A stretch of DNA of 64,000 nucleotides from Chengkuizengella axinellae (GTDB lineage Bacteria > Bacillota > Bacilli > Paenibacillales > KCTC-33759), in contig NZ_JAVAMP010000002.1 of the NCBI RefSeq assembly GCF_030730905.1, positions 620,001 through 684,000 of the forward strand. Reading direction: 5' to 3'. Below the pieces are notes generated by a model. It did no database searches and was not told where the DNA came from. It saw only the letters and a list, made by a program, of their open reading frames with translations. Within the stretch, counting starts at the first letter, position 1; every line of letters starts with the position of its first letter. Made by a program: the position numbers and the translations under genes. This document shows, piece by piece, positions 1 through 8,100 of the stretch.

Positions 1-36
1 AATAAGTAGACAGTATTTAGGGAGGCACACTCTTAT

Positions 37-462
37 ATGAAATTATCAGGTATAAATCATTTGTTGTTCTCCGTATCTAATCTAGAAAAATCGATTCATT
101 TCTATTCAGAAGTATTTGGTGCAGAACCGTTGGTTAAAGGAAGAAAACTAGCGTATTTTGATCTAGATGGTTTATGGTTAGCATTAAATGAAGAAACAGA
201 CATACCTAGGAATGAAATACATAGGTCGTACACACATATTGCTTTTTCAATTAAAGAGGAAGTCTTTGATGATAGTTTTAGAAGATTAAAACAATTTGAC
301 GTAAATATATTGCCAGGACGTGAAAGAGATGGACGAGACAAACGTTCTATATATTTTACAGATCCTGATGGACATAAGTTTGAGTTTCATACTGGAACCT
401 TAGATGATAGATTGGCTTATTATAGAGATGAAAAACATCATATGGAATTCTATAATGAGTAA
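37..462 (+). CDS. fosB: FosB-type fosfomycin-modifying thiol transferase
   Basis: This 141-residue single-domain VOC (glyoxalase-fold) protein has the length and sequence character of FosB. FosB enzymes are cytosolic metalloenzymes that add bacillithiol or cysteine to fosfomycin and so inactivate it. The expected metal ligands are visible as H8 (INHLLFSVS), H67 (SYTHIAFS) and E116 (HKFEFHTG), and the [11 protein letters not shown] segment is typical of the family. The ATG start has a GGGAGG site about 11 bases upstream. The gene stands alone: a 33-bp repeat and a rho-independent terminator follow it. Another VOC enzyme is possible, but the match in length and motifs favours FosB. Activity is inferred. 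Confidence 0.88.
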   Translation: MKLSGINHLLFSVSNLEKSIHFYSEVFGAEPLVKGRKLAYFDLDGLWLALNEETDIPRNEIHRSYTHIAFSIKEEVFDDSFRRLKQFDVNILPGRERDGRDKRSIYFTDPDGHKFEFHTGTLDDRLAYYRDEKHHMEFYNE

Positions 463-472
463 GAAAACCACC

Positions 473-505
473 CATCGGTGATCTGTCGAAGATGTCTTCG
501 AATCC
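473..505 (+). repeat. 33-bp dispersed repeat, copy 1
   Basis: This 33-base segment, just after the fosB stop codon, matches the reverse complement of 24079-24111 at 29 of 33 positions. Its core contains the inverted repeat TCGAAGATGTCTTCGA, so it could fold into a small hairpin. Both copies lie directly downstream of VOC-family genes. Function is unknown. Confidence 0.6.
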
Positions 506-535
506 TTCTTTAATATATTCATATATTATAAAGCC

Positions 536-566
536 AAACCCAGCAAAATGATTTTGCTGGGTTTTT
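536..566 (+). terminator. Rho-independent terminator after fosB
   Basis: The arms AAACCCAGCAAAA and TTTTGCTGGGTTT form a perfect 13-bp stem around a 3-base loop, followed by more T residues. It ends the fosB transcript. Confidence 0.9.
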
Positions 567-1226
567 GAGGGATTAGCTTATGATGAAGGTAGTTGGATCA
601 ACACAATAAGTATGCAGTAGGACTTATAGGATATATATATAAATAAGTTCAATTTTACCGACAAAAGTATAGTGTTATTATGTAGTTAGTACTCAATTCG
701 TAATACTTTTGTTGGGTTAAAATATAATGTTTGAAGTTACACTTTCCTAAATATATTACTACCCTAACAATTCTAAAACTGAGATAATGAAATTAAAAAA
801 GGCTACAAAAAATTCAACCCAATCAAAATCCATTTCGTTCACCTCCCTAAAAAAGAGAAAACAATAACCACGCCTCTGAACTATATTGTGCACAACTATA
901 ATTATACAATATTTTCTATAAATTTAAAATATTAGTTTTTTTAATAAACCCTATGATTAATCAACATCAATAGGAAAAGGGGAGCGATTGGATCCTATTT
1001 GATTTCTTTAATAGAGAATTATATGAAATTAGATGCTGAAAACGAGATTTTAAATGACCTCAATCTTATGCTAGAGCAGGTATCATTCAGTGAGAAATAT
1101 TGGGATTTTCCATGCCTGAAGTTTGCTTGATATAAATTATCTAAGAAAAAAAAGCAAAATACTTGAAGTATTGAATTGAAAAAGTTTATCATATTATTGA
1201 TGTAAAAATAGGAAGGAATGATATAT
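567..1226. other. Intergenic region with no convincing gene
   Basis: About 660 bases lie between the fosB terminator and the redoxin gene. The stretch is very AT-rich. The only open reading frame of note is a 35-codon frame at 1023-1130 (+), rich in acidic and hydrophobic residues and without a good ribosome binding site. It could be a gene remnant, but I do not recognise it. Confidence 0.5.
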
Positions 1227-1784
1227 ATGGCAAGAACACCTTCAAACATGATTCCACTTCACTCAAAAGCACCAGATTTTAGTTTATTGGAGCCAGTAAC
1301 TGGTAATGAACGCACGTTAAAAGAATTGAAGTCTGATACTGCAACAGTTTTGATGTTTATTTGCAATCATTGTCCGTTTGTAAAACATGTGCAGGAGCAA
1401 TTGGTAAAATTAGCAAATGATTATATCCCTAAGGGAATATCTTTTATCGCGATTAGTTCTAATAATGTTGAGAATTATCCTGATGATTCGCCAGAAAAAA
1501 TGAAAGAGGATGCTGAACGTTTTGGGTATCCGTTTCCCTATTTATATGATGAAACACAGGAAGTAGCTAAGGCTTATGAAGCTGCATGTACACCAGACTT
1601 TTATATATACGATGGTGAATTAAAATGTGTATACAGAGGTCAGCTTGATGATTCACGTCCTGAAAATGGAAAACCAGTAACAGGGGAAGATATTCGAAGA
1701 GCGTTAGATCAAATCTTAAATGGAGAGTCTGTGGATGAGAAACAAAAGCCAAGCATAGGCTGTAACATCAAGTGGAAAGCGTAA
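1227..1784 (+). CDS. Thioredoxin-like/redoxin family protein
   Basis: The 185-residue protein has an AhpC/TSA-type redoxin fold. It begins with an APDFSLLEP motif and has NHCPFVKHVQEQL at the site where thioredoxins carry CxxC. Here that site is C-P-F-V, so it keeps a single, peroxiredoxin-like cysteine. A second cysteine is in EAACTPDFYIYD, matching PRX-like1 proteins. I chose the ATG at 1227 rather than the in-frame ATG at 1218 because the AGGAAGGA site sits about 9 bases before 1227 and touches 1218. The next gene, another thioredoxin-fold protein, starts 3 bases after the stop, so the two probably form a redox operon. The substrate is unknown. Confidence 0.8.
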   Translation: MARTPSNMIPLHSKAPDFSLLEPVTGNERTLKELKSDTATVLMFICNHCPFVKHVQEQLVKLANDYIPKGISFIAISSNNVENYPDDSPEKMKEDAERFGYPFPYLYDETQEVAKAYEAACTPDFYIYDGELKCVYRGQLDDSRPENGKPVTGEDIRRALDQILNGESVDEKQKPSIGCNIKWKA

Positions 1785-1787
1785 TGA

Positions 1788-2087
1788 ATGGAAGATATAT
1801 CAGAGAATCATTTTATAAATGTGCTTAACGATAAAAATGAATTTGCGTTGTTTATATTTACACCTATGTGTGGCACCTGCAAACTTGCAGAACGAATGCT
1901 GAATATCACTCTTCAAATGAAAGTAAATAAGACTGTATATAAAAGCAACATTAATTATTTGCCTCAATTAACAAAAACATATGAAATTACAAGTGTTCCA
2001 TGCTTGCTTTTATTTAAAAACAGGATATTAGTAAAAAAAGAATATTCGATGACATCAGTAGATTACTTATATCATCTGTTGAAATAG
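1788..2087 (+). CDS. Small thioredoxin-family protein (CGTC)
   Basis: This 99-residue thioredoxin-fold protein carries the redox motif CGTC in FTPMCGTCKLAERML, and the cis-proline segment TSVPCLLLFKN follows at the expected distance. Such short thioredoxin-like proteins in Bacillales (YtpP/YusE-like) reduce or transfer disulfides in the cytosol. No signal peptide is present. It follows the redoxin gene by 3 bases and is probably translated with it. A terminator overlaps its stop codon, so the operon ends here. Confidence 0.82.
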   Translation: MEDISENHFINVLNDKNEFALFIFTPMCGTCKLAERMLNITLQMKVNKTVYKSNINYLPQLTKTYEITSVPCLLLFKNRILVKKEYSMTSVDYLYHLLK

Positions 2088-2110
2088 CACCTTTGTGGTG
2101 CTATTTTATT
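2082..2110 (+). terminator. Terminator overlapping the thioredoxin stop codon
   Basis: AAATAGCACC and GGTGCTATTT form a perfect 10-bp stem with a 5-base loop, followed by a short T-rich run. The left arm includes the stop codon. Confidence 0.8.
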
Positions 2111-2332
2111 TGTTAACGTAAGAATAATCTTCCGAGAGACTTCGATAGGAGATTTTGTTCCACTTTTTTCGCCCATAAGGCTCGCAATCGGGAGTTTTTT
2201 ATATCAAAGCTTTTGTAATAAGAACGTAAACAAAGTGTAAAGTGGATGAGAAATCATTGTTTCCTCCAATTGAATATACTTTAAGAAAGAAATGTATGCG
2301 TTTTCTTTTTGAGTATAGAGGAGGGTACTCTG

Positions 2333-3220
2333 ATGAAAAATAAATATAAAAACATGATTCTCAGTCTAACATTAATCCTATACCCTATCATTTATTTCGT
2401 ATTTCCAACAGATCACTCAAATGATATCATTGTTGCAGTTTTAGATACTGGGGTAGACGACTCTCATCCACTTTTGGAAAATAGGCTCATTGAAGGTTAT
2501 GACTTTATTGATTTTGATTCTGATCCTGAGGATGTTGTAGGTCATGGAACACATGTTGCAGGAATCATAACCACAAATTCTCCTAATGCAAAAATTATGC
2601 CTGTTCGTGTTATTACGGAAAAAGATGAAGTACAAAATACTTATTTAGCTATTATATATGCAGTCATGAATGGTGCTGACATAATAAATATGAGTTATGC
2701 AGAATCTTACAATACTTTAACTTATGCAGCGATTAAATATGGGCAATCGAAAGGGGTTGTATTTGTAGCTTCATCTGGGAATCAAGGGATTGACAATGTG
2801 TATTATCCTGCAAAATATTCAGGAGTACTAAGCATATCAGGTTATGATGAAAGGAATCATCAGTTATTTGGCAATTATGGTGAGCTCGTAAACTTTATTG
2901 CTCCCGGAATGAACATTAGAAGTGCTGGGTTGAATGGAGATTACACTAATAAATCTGGAACAAGCATGTCCGCGGCTTATGTATCAGGTGTGCTATCATT
3001 TTTAAAAACGAATGAACCCGATTTAAATTCTTTAGAAATAAAAGAACGATTGTATGAAATTTCTGAAGTTGTAACCATTAAGGATAGTAATAAGGAACAC
3101 ACTTCCGATTATAGCTTAGTAGACTTTAAGAATCTTACGAATCTCTATGTTCATGAGTTTGCTAGTCATGCCATGTATCAAAATCTTATTGTTGAATCAG
3201 AAGGGAAACCAAAAGAATGA
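2333..3220 (+). CDS. Subtilisin-like S8 serine protease lacking a propeptide
   Basis: The 295-residue protein shows the S8 catalytic triad: D38 in AVLDTG, H71 in GHGTHVAG and S211 in GTSMSAA, with the oxyanion asparagine N150 in SSGN. An N-terminal hydrophobic segment (about residues 8-24) is a signal peptide or membrane anchor. The catalytic domain starts almost at once, so the usual inhibitor_I9 propeptide of about 70-80 residues is missing. The ATG at 2333 is chosen because GAGGAGGG lies 8 bases upstream; the in-frame TTG at 2309 has no such site. About 70 residues follow the catalytic serine domain without a recognisable module. It is probably membrane-linked or exported; its target is unknown. 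A terminator follows. Confidence 0.88.
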   Translation: MKNKYKNMILSLTLILYPIIYFVFPTDHSNDIIVAVLDTGVDDSHPLLENRLIEGYDFIDFDSDPEDVVGHGTHVAGIITTNSPNAKIMPVRVITEKDEVQNTYLAIIYAVMNGADIINMSYAESYNTLTYAAIKYGQSKGVVFVASSGNQGIDNVYYPAKYSGVLSISGYDERNHQLFGNYGELVNFIAPGMNIRSAGLNGDYTNKSGTSMSAAYVSGVLSFLKTNEPDLNSLEIKERLYEISEVVTIKDSNKEHTSDYSLVDFKNLTNLYVHEFASHAMYQNLIVESEGKPKE

Positions 3221-3250
3221 CAAAAATATCCAACAGAGAACAGATATGAA

Positions 3251-3277
3251 CCTTAAAAACTCTTTTAAGGTTTTTTT
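3251..3277 (+). terminator. Terminator after the S8 protease
   Basis: CCTTAAAA and TTTTAAGG form an 8-bp stem with a 4-base loop, followed by seven T residues. Confidence 0.85.
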
Positions 3278-3352
3278 GTAGGTTATTGATTTTATTGTTA
3301 AAATGATGTATATAAATGGAATTTCATGATTACGATAGAGAGGAGAAAAACA

Positions 3353-3904
3353 TTGTTTGATCCTACTGTTTTTGACAATATCAAGGTGGTATTAGAGGGA
3401 ATTGTATATGAATTAGATTTAGAAGAAAAGGTTCAAATTACGGATCGTAAAGATATGGTTGACTTAGCTACGATGTCTAGAACTTATTCTATAGAATTTT
3501 CAGAAAAACATAATACTCAAATTAGAGCGTTTTGTAGTTTACATACAGGTGTAGGTGATTTAAGTACAGAAATTTTGGAACATGATATGTATCAGGTTGG
3601 CTGTAAGCTTGAGGTACGATTTATGATAGACTTTGTTGGTTTATCCATGGATGAAGTAAGTAATGAAGCACTAATTATAGAAAAAATATTGCAAAAAATA
3701 TGGGAAAACAGACCTCAAATTACACAAAAATTCAGCTTTGAAATCAAGCAGGATTTATCTGAATCCATCATTCAAAATGAAATTAAATTGGACTTTAAAA
3801 GGAAAATTAATGAAAATCATTTGTCTGATTTAGAGATATTAGTTGAACAAGTACTTCTATCTCTAAGTACTCTTAACAATAAATTTATCAATAGATTATT
3901 TTGA
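3353..3904 (+). CDS. Conserved-looking hypothetical protein
   Basis: I do not recognise this 183-residue protein. It is soluble in appearance, acidic, and has no signal peptide or membrane segment; two cysteines (AFCSLHTG and VGCKLEV) are spread apart. The TTG at 3353 is preferred because GAGAGGAG lies 8 bases upstream, whereas the upstream ATG at 3326 has no good site. The C-terminal 30 residues are predicted helical by their leucine/isoleucine spacing. It lies 12 bases before the thioesterase gene and is probably cotranscribed with it. The spacing suggests a shared cytosolic role, but no function can be assigned. Confidence 0.65.
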   Translation: MFDPTVFDNIKVVLEGIVYELDLEEKVQITDRKDMVDLATMSRTYSIEFSEKHNTQIRAFCSLHTGVGDLSTEILEHDMYQVGCKLEVRFMIDFVGLSMDEVSNEALIIEKILQKIWENRPQITQKFSFEIKQDLSESIIQNEIKLDFKRKINENHLSDLEILVEQVLLSLSTLNNKFINRLF

Positions 3905-3916
3905 GGAGGAATTACA

Positions 3917-4408
3917 GTGGAAGCGAAACCAGCTCATTTATCCCGAACCTATATGACGGAGCTTATTTTCCCACAAGATACAAATTATCATGGTACGGTT
4001 TTTGGGGGATTAGTGATGTCGTACATTGATAAAATAGCTTCAATTGCAAGCATGAGGCATTGTAGAAAAACGATTGTAACTGCTTCCAGCGACAGCTTAG
4101 ATTTTTTAGCACCTGCAAAATTAAGTGAAGCCTTAGTTCTTGAAGCTTTTGTAACTTGGACTCACAGAAGTTCTATGGAGGTATATGTAAAAGTATGCTC
4201 GGAGGATTTATTAACAGGAGAATTTAAAAAAACAGCCACTGCATTTTTAACCTTTGTCGCTGTTGATGAGAATGGTAAAGCGGTACCTGTTCCTGAAGTT
4301 ATTCCGGAAACTGACGAGGAGAAAAAGTTGTTTGCTTCTGCTCCTGAACGTTATGAAATGAGAAAAAAAAGAATGAAAAAAGAAAAAGGTATAACAACAG
4401 AGTCTTAA
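3917..4408 (+). CDS. Hotdog-fold acyl-CoA thioesterase (YkhA-like)
   Basis: The 163-residue protein is a single hotdog domain of the acyl-CoA thioesterase group to which B. subtilis YkhA belongs. The family signature is visible in DTNYHGTVFGGLVMSYIDKIA, with the conserved N-x-x-G-x-x-x-G-G pattern and the catalytic aspartate in YIDK. The SLDFLAP and RSSMEVYV strands also fit. These cytosolic enzymes hydrolyse acyl-CoA to free acid and CoA. The start is GTG with GAGGAGG 6-8 bases upstream. A lysine-rich tail of about 15 residues ends the protein. It follows the hypothetical gene by 12 bases. Confidence 0.88.
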   Translation: MEAKPAHLSRTYMTELIFPQDTNYHGTVFGGLVMSYIDKIASIASMRHCRKTIVTASSDSLDFLAPAKLSEALVLEAFVTWTHRSSMEVYVKVCSEDLLTGEFKKTATAFLTFVAVDENGKAVPVPEVIPETDEEKKLFASAPERYEMRKKRMKKEKGITTES

Positions 4409-4426
4409 GTTATTGAATTGCAATAG

Positions 4427-4461
4427 GGATGTCTATGGAGTTGTATCATTCAAAGACATCC
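4427..4461 (+). terminator. Hairpin after thioesterase gene
   Basis: GGATGTCT and AGACATCC form an 8-bp perfect stem around a 19-base loop shortly after the thioesterase stop. There is no T-run, so its role as a terminator is uncertain. Confidence 0.4.
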
Positions 4462-4652
4462 TAATGAAGCACTACTCCTATTCTATGCCCACCCTCTATT
4501 TTTATCCCACTTCACATAATAATAGATTAAAACATTTTGTTCATTATTTCTATCAGTACACAAACTCAAAAAGTGGACAAAGAATGAGAAATGCTTCCAT
4601 TTTTTATATCCCAGAGTTTAGTAGATAAATCCTCTTATTTTAGATTCTTTTC

Positions 4653-4790
4653 AGAAGAAGTCACTACAGAATGGAAAAAAGTTGAATTTAATATTGATCA
4701 TATTTAAGATATTGAAGCTGAATTTCAATTCTCATTTAAATCCTCCACCCAACACCTTACAATAAAACCTCGTATTAGAGTTCATGAAAG
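4653..4790 (+). pseudogene. Decayed copy of the last module of the downstream giant protein
   Basis: Translated, this stretch reads EEVTTEWKKVEF, then a stop codon, then DIEAEFQFSFK. It matches the C-terminal module of the protein encoded at 5108-10546 (QVTTEWKKVEL ... EAEFQFSIK, DNA about 10396-10480), and the DNA match is also close. An in-frame TAA and divergence after it show that the copy is dead. It lies 300 bases upstream of the intact gene, so it is either the end of a former upstream paralogue or a duplicated fragment. No start codon or ribosome binding site precedes it. Confidence 0.8.
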
Positions 4791-4835
4791 TATCTATGTT
4801 ATTTCCTGTATTTTCAATAATATAGTATATCTTTC

Positions 4836-4864
4836 TTGAAAAAAACAAATCCACGTATTATAAT
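4836..4864 (+). promoter_or_regulatory. SigmaA-type promoter for the giant secreted protein
   Basis: TTGAAA and TATAAT are separated by exactly 17 bases. The probable start of the giant gene is at 5108, which leaves a leader of about 235 bases. In that leader I see only a T-rich run near 4997-5005 and a second AGGAGG at 5038-5043 that has no start codon in range. Confidence 0.6.
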
Positions 4865-5107
4865 GTTATTTATAACTAACTAACCATAACTAATTAATTT
4901 CCTATAATCTAAAACTAGAGGCTAGTAGAAAAGTTCTCTCAATGAAATGCTTTAAATTTGAAAACATCTTCGGGTTCATTATGATAACTCATCATCTTTT
5001 TTTTCGCTAACCTCTTGACATAGATATTTATAATTGAGGAGGTGTTTAAACAATCTTTATAAGCGTATTCATTTTGTGTTTATATTATCTATATGGGGGG
5101 ATTTATC

Positions 5108-8100
5108 TTGCGAAAAGCAATAAAACAATCTAGTAGAAATATTCTGATAGGTTTACTGATGATAAGCTTAGTATTTACACAGATGTTTCAATTCAGCTCA
5201 GTCACACAAGCTCAAACGTTTGAGCTTGCTGGAGAAAATATAGACATCCCAGAAGATGCAAATGATTTAGAAAGCTTAATACCCATTGATGCTTATCATA
5301 GAAATACTACTTTTGAAGAGATCATCTCAGATCATAGAACTCAAAAAGTGGATGTGATAGATTACTTGCCATTGGAAATGACTAACGTACAGTTGAATTT
5401 TCCTTTGTTCAATGCCATTTTTACTCGTGTTGAAGAAGATTTAGGGGGAAGTGGGAATCCAGTACTCAACTACGTTGTGGATAAAACAAAACATGATCCA
5501 GATTATATTCACTCTACGATTAATTTAGACTTATCTTCCGATGACGATAGAAATTATGATGATGTAAACCATCCAGCCGCTGCGGTGAGCAATAATGGAA
5601 CTGTACTTGAAATTCATGAATCAGAAGCCGGTAACTGGTACTACAACTTAGGAAGTGTGAAGGATGACAACAGAATTGAATGGTTTAATCCAAGAAATGA
5701 TCAATCCAAAACACAAGGAACCCGTTACTCTGCTGGTTCGGGATCTGGTGGACAGGGATACAATAAAGCAGTATTTTTGACAGATGATATTGTTTTAATG
5801 ACAAGTGTTAAAAATCACAAATTAGCTTATAATCTAGCAAAAATAAATGGAAAAAGTATAGACTTTGATTTTGAAGGGGGGAGCTATGCACAAATTCCAG
5901 GTGTGAAAGATTATGATGATCAAGTGCATGGATTATCTGTAAATAAACATGGAGATATTGTTGTGTTTTATCAGACAGGAGATGGATCAAATTTACACTA
6001 TGTTGTTGGGAAATATAATAAAAATAATCATAATATTAGTTGGGGAAATGATCATAATTCTCTAATGAAAGGCTGGAATCCAACCATCGCATTAACAGAT
6101 AGTGGAGAAATAGTAGTAGCACACAATGCGAATTTAAGAAGTGATTTACATTATAGTATAGGTTCATTAAATACTAGTAATAAAACAATTGATTGGCTAA
6201 GGAAAAATGTATCTTACGGAAAAGGATGGAATCCTTCAATTGCGGTTACCAATGGTGGTACAGTGATTCAAGTGCATCAAGGCGAGTCAAAAAATGAAAT
6301 CTATTATAAAGTTGGTCAACTAGCAGGAGATGAAATTAATTGGAACAAAAGGCATGGGGCTACTAAGTATAACTCTGGTCAAAAGCCCTTTGTAACCTTA
6401 GTAGATGATGGCAGAATTTTAGAATTGCATAGAGCATCTAGTGGAATAAAAGGTTATTTTTCTATAAATCATTTAACTACCGAAAGTGGTAAAGTACTTG
6501 TCATGATTGATCCTGATTCTAAACTTGCAGAAAATTCTTTTTTAACGCTTCAAAACCAATGGATTAAAGTACAGGAAAGTGGAACAGATCACGAAGGGAG
6601 AGGTCCTAAGTTAGTTTATGAAAAAGAAAAGGCTGTAGGTATTGCAGAAAGTGAAGCATATAGTTTTGCTACTAGTACTGGGTTGTCATTTACTGCAGGG
6701 GGAAAAGTTAGTTTTGCCGGTGCAGATTTTAGCTCTTCATTAACAAAGAATTGGTCTGAAACTTTAACTGAAAGCTTTGGCACAACCATCACGATTACTG
6801 AAAAGGATAAAACAAGTAACTCGTATGAACCACTATTTACAGGTATCCCAGCTAAGTATGCTTACTATCAACTGATTAGGTCTTTTGAGGTTGAATCAGG
6901 TGGAAATCTAAATAAATTAGTAGAGAAATTACATGAATATCCGAGTTTAAATTTATCCAGAAATGCAGCATTTATTCCACAACAAGTTGATTATGATACG
7001 AAAACGATCGTGCCTGTCATACGAAGAGAACTGCCAGAAGGGTTAATTCAAAATGAAGAAGTCGTTACTTTTGAACGAAGCAGTCATGCATACAACGACG
7101 ATTTTGAAATTTCAGTAAATGATGTACCAAGATTTAATGAGCATGGTTTAATTATAGAGAATAAAGCAGTAAATCTTTGGAAAGATCCATTGGAATTAGC
7201 ACATGCAGATTATGGTAAAGCAGATAGTCTTACTTATGAGAAACATCCATATGAACGATTTCTTAATGGGGACTCAGTATTAGAAGTAACTGCTGCTAAC
7301 TCAAATGATTATATGAATCGGACGTTTGATGTGGATCCAAACAATAAAACATATACGTTCAGTGTTTGGTTAAAAGCGGATCAACCTCATGATGTAAGTT
7401 TACGTTTACGAAGTCAGGGTAATCAAAACAGTGGAAACGGGGACAATGATGAAATTCATACATTTCAAGTGACAACAGAGTGGGAGCGTTATGAAGTAAC
7501 AGAATCTTTTGATGAATCAGCAGATTGGTTAAGAACGACGATCTATCCGGCAGGATATTATTTAGATACAGGTTCTATATACATGTGGGGACCTCAAGTG
7601 GAAGAACTTCAGGGAAGAATTACAGAGACGAGTATGCAGAACGCAACAAGTTTTGTAGATGGTGAAAGGGATGCGGATGTATTAACTTTAAATAACGAAG
7701 ATGAAGTTTTTATGAATGATGAAGAATTTACGATCGAAGCGACTGTCATTCCGAATAATTTGTACAATTATAGTGACATATTTGTAGCACATAATGAAGG
7801 ATTAGGAAATAGACAAACGACAATCTTTTATAATCTTCATGGAAAAATTTATTTTAGATCCGTCGGACAAACGAATGAAATCTCATCTGATGAAGGGACG
7901 GTAGTACCAGGTCAGCTACTCCATGTAGCTATGACTTACAAATATGATTCAGGATTAGGTTTATATGTAACGAAAGCCTATGTAGATGGTCAACTCATAG
8001 GAGAAACTACAACAAGCTACACACCAGATATTGATGAAATATTGCATATTGGTTCCAGAAATGATGGTAAAAGTCAGTTAAATGGAACCTTTGTGGAATT

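Noticed and set aside
4413-4628. 71-codon open frame after the thioesterase gene
   Set aside because: It starts at a TTG without a ribosome binding site, overlaps a hairpin, and has no recognisable protein character. I treat it as chance.
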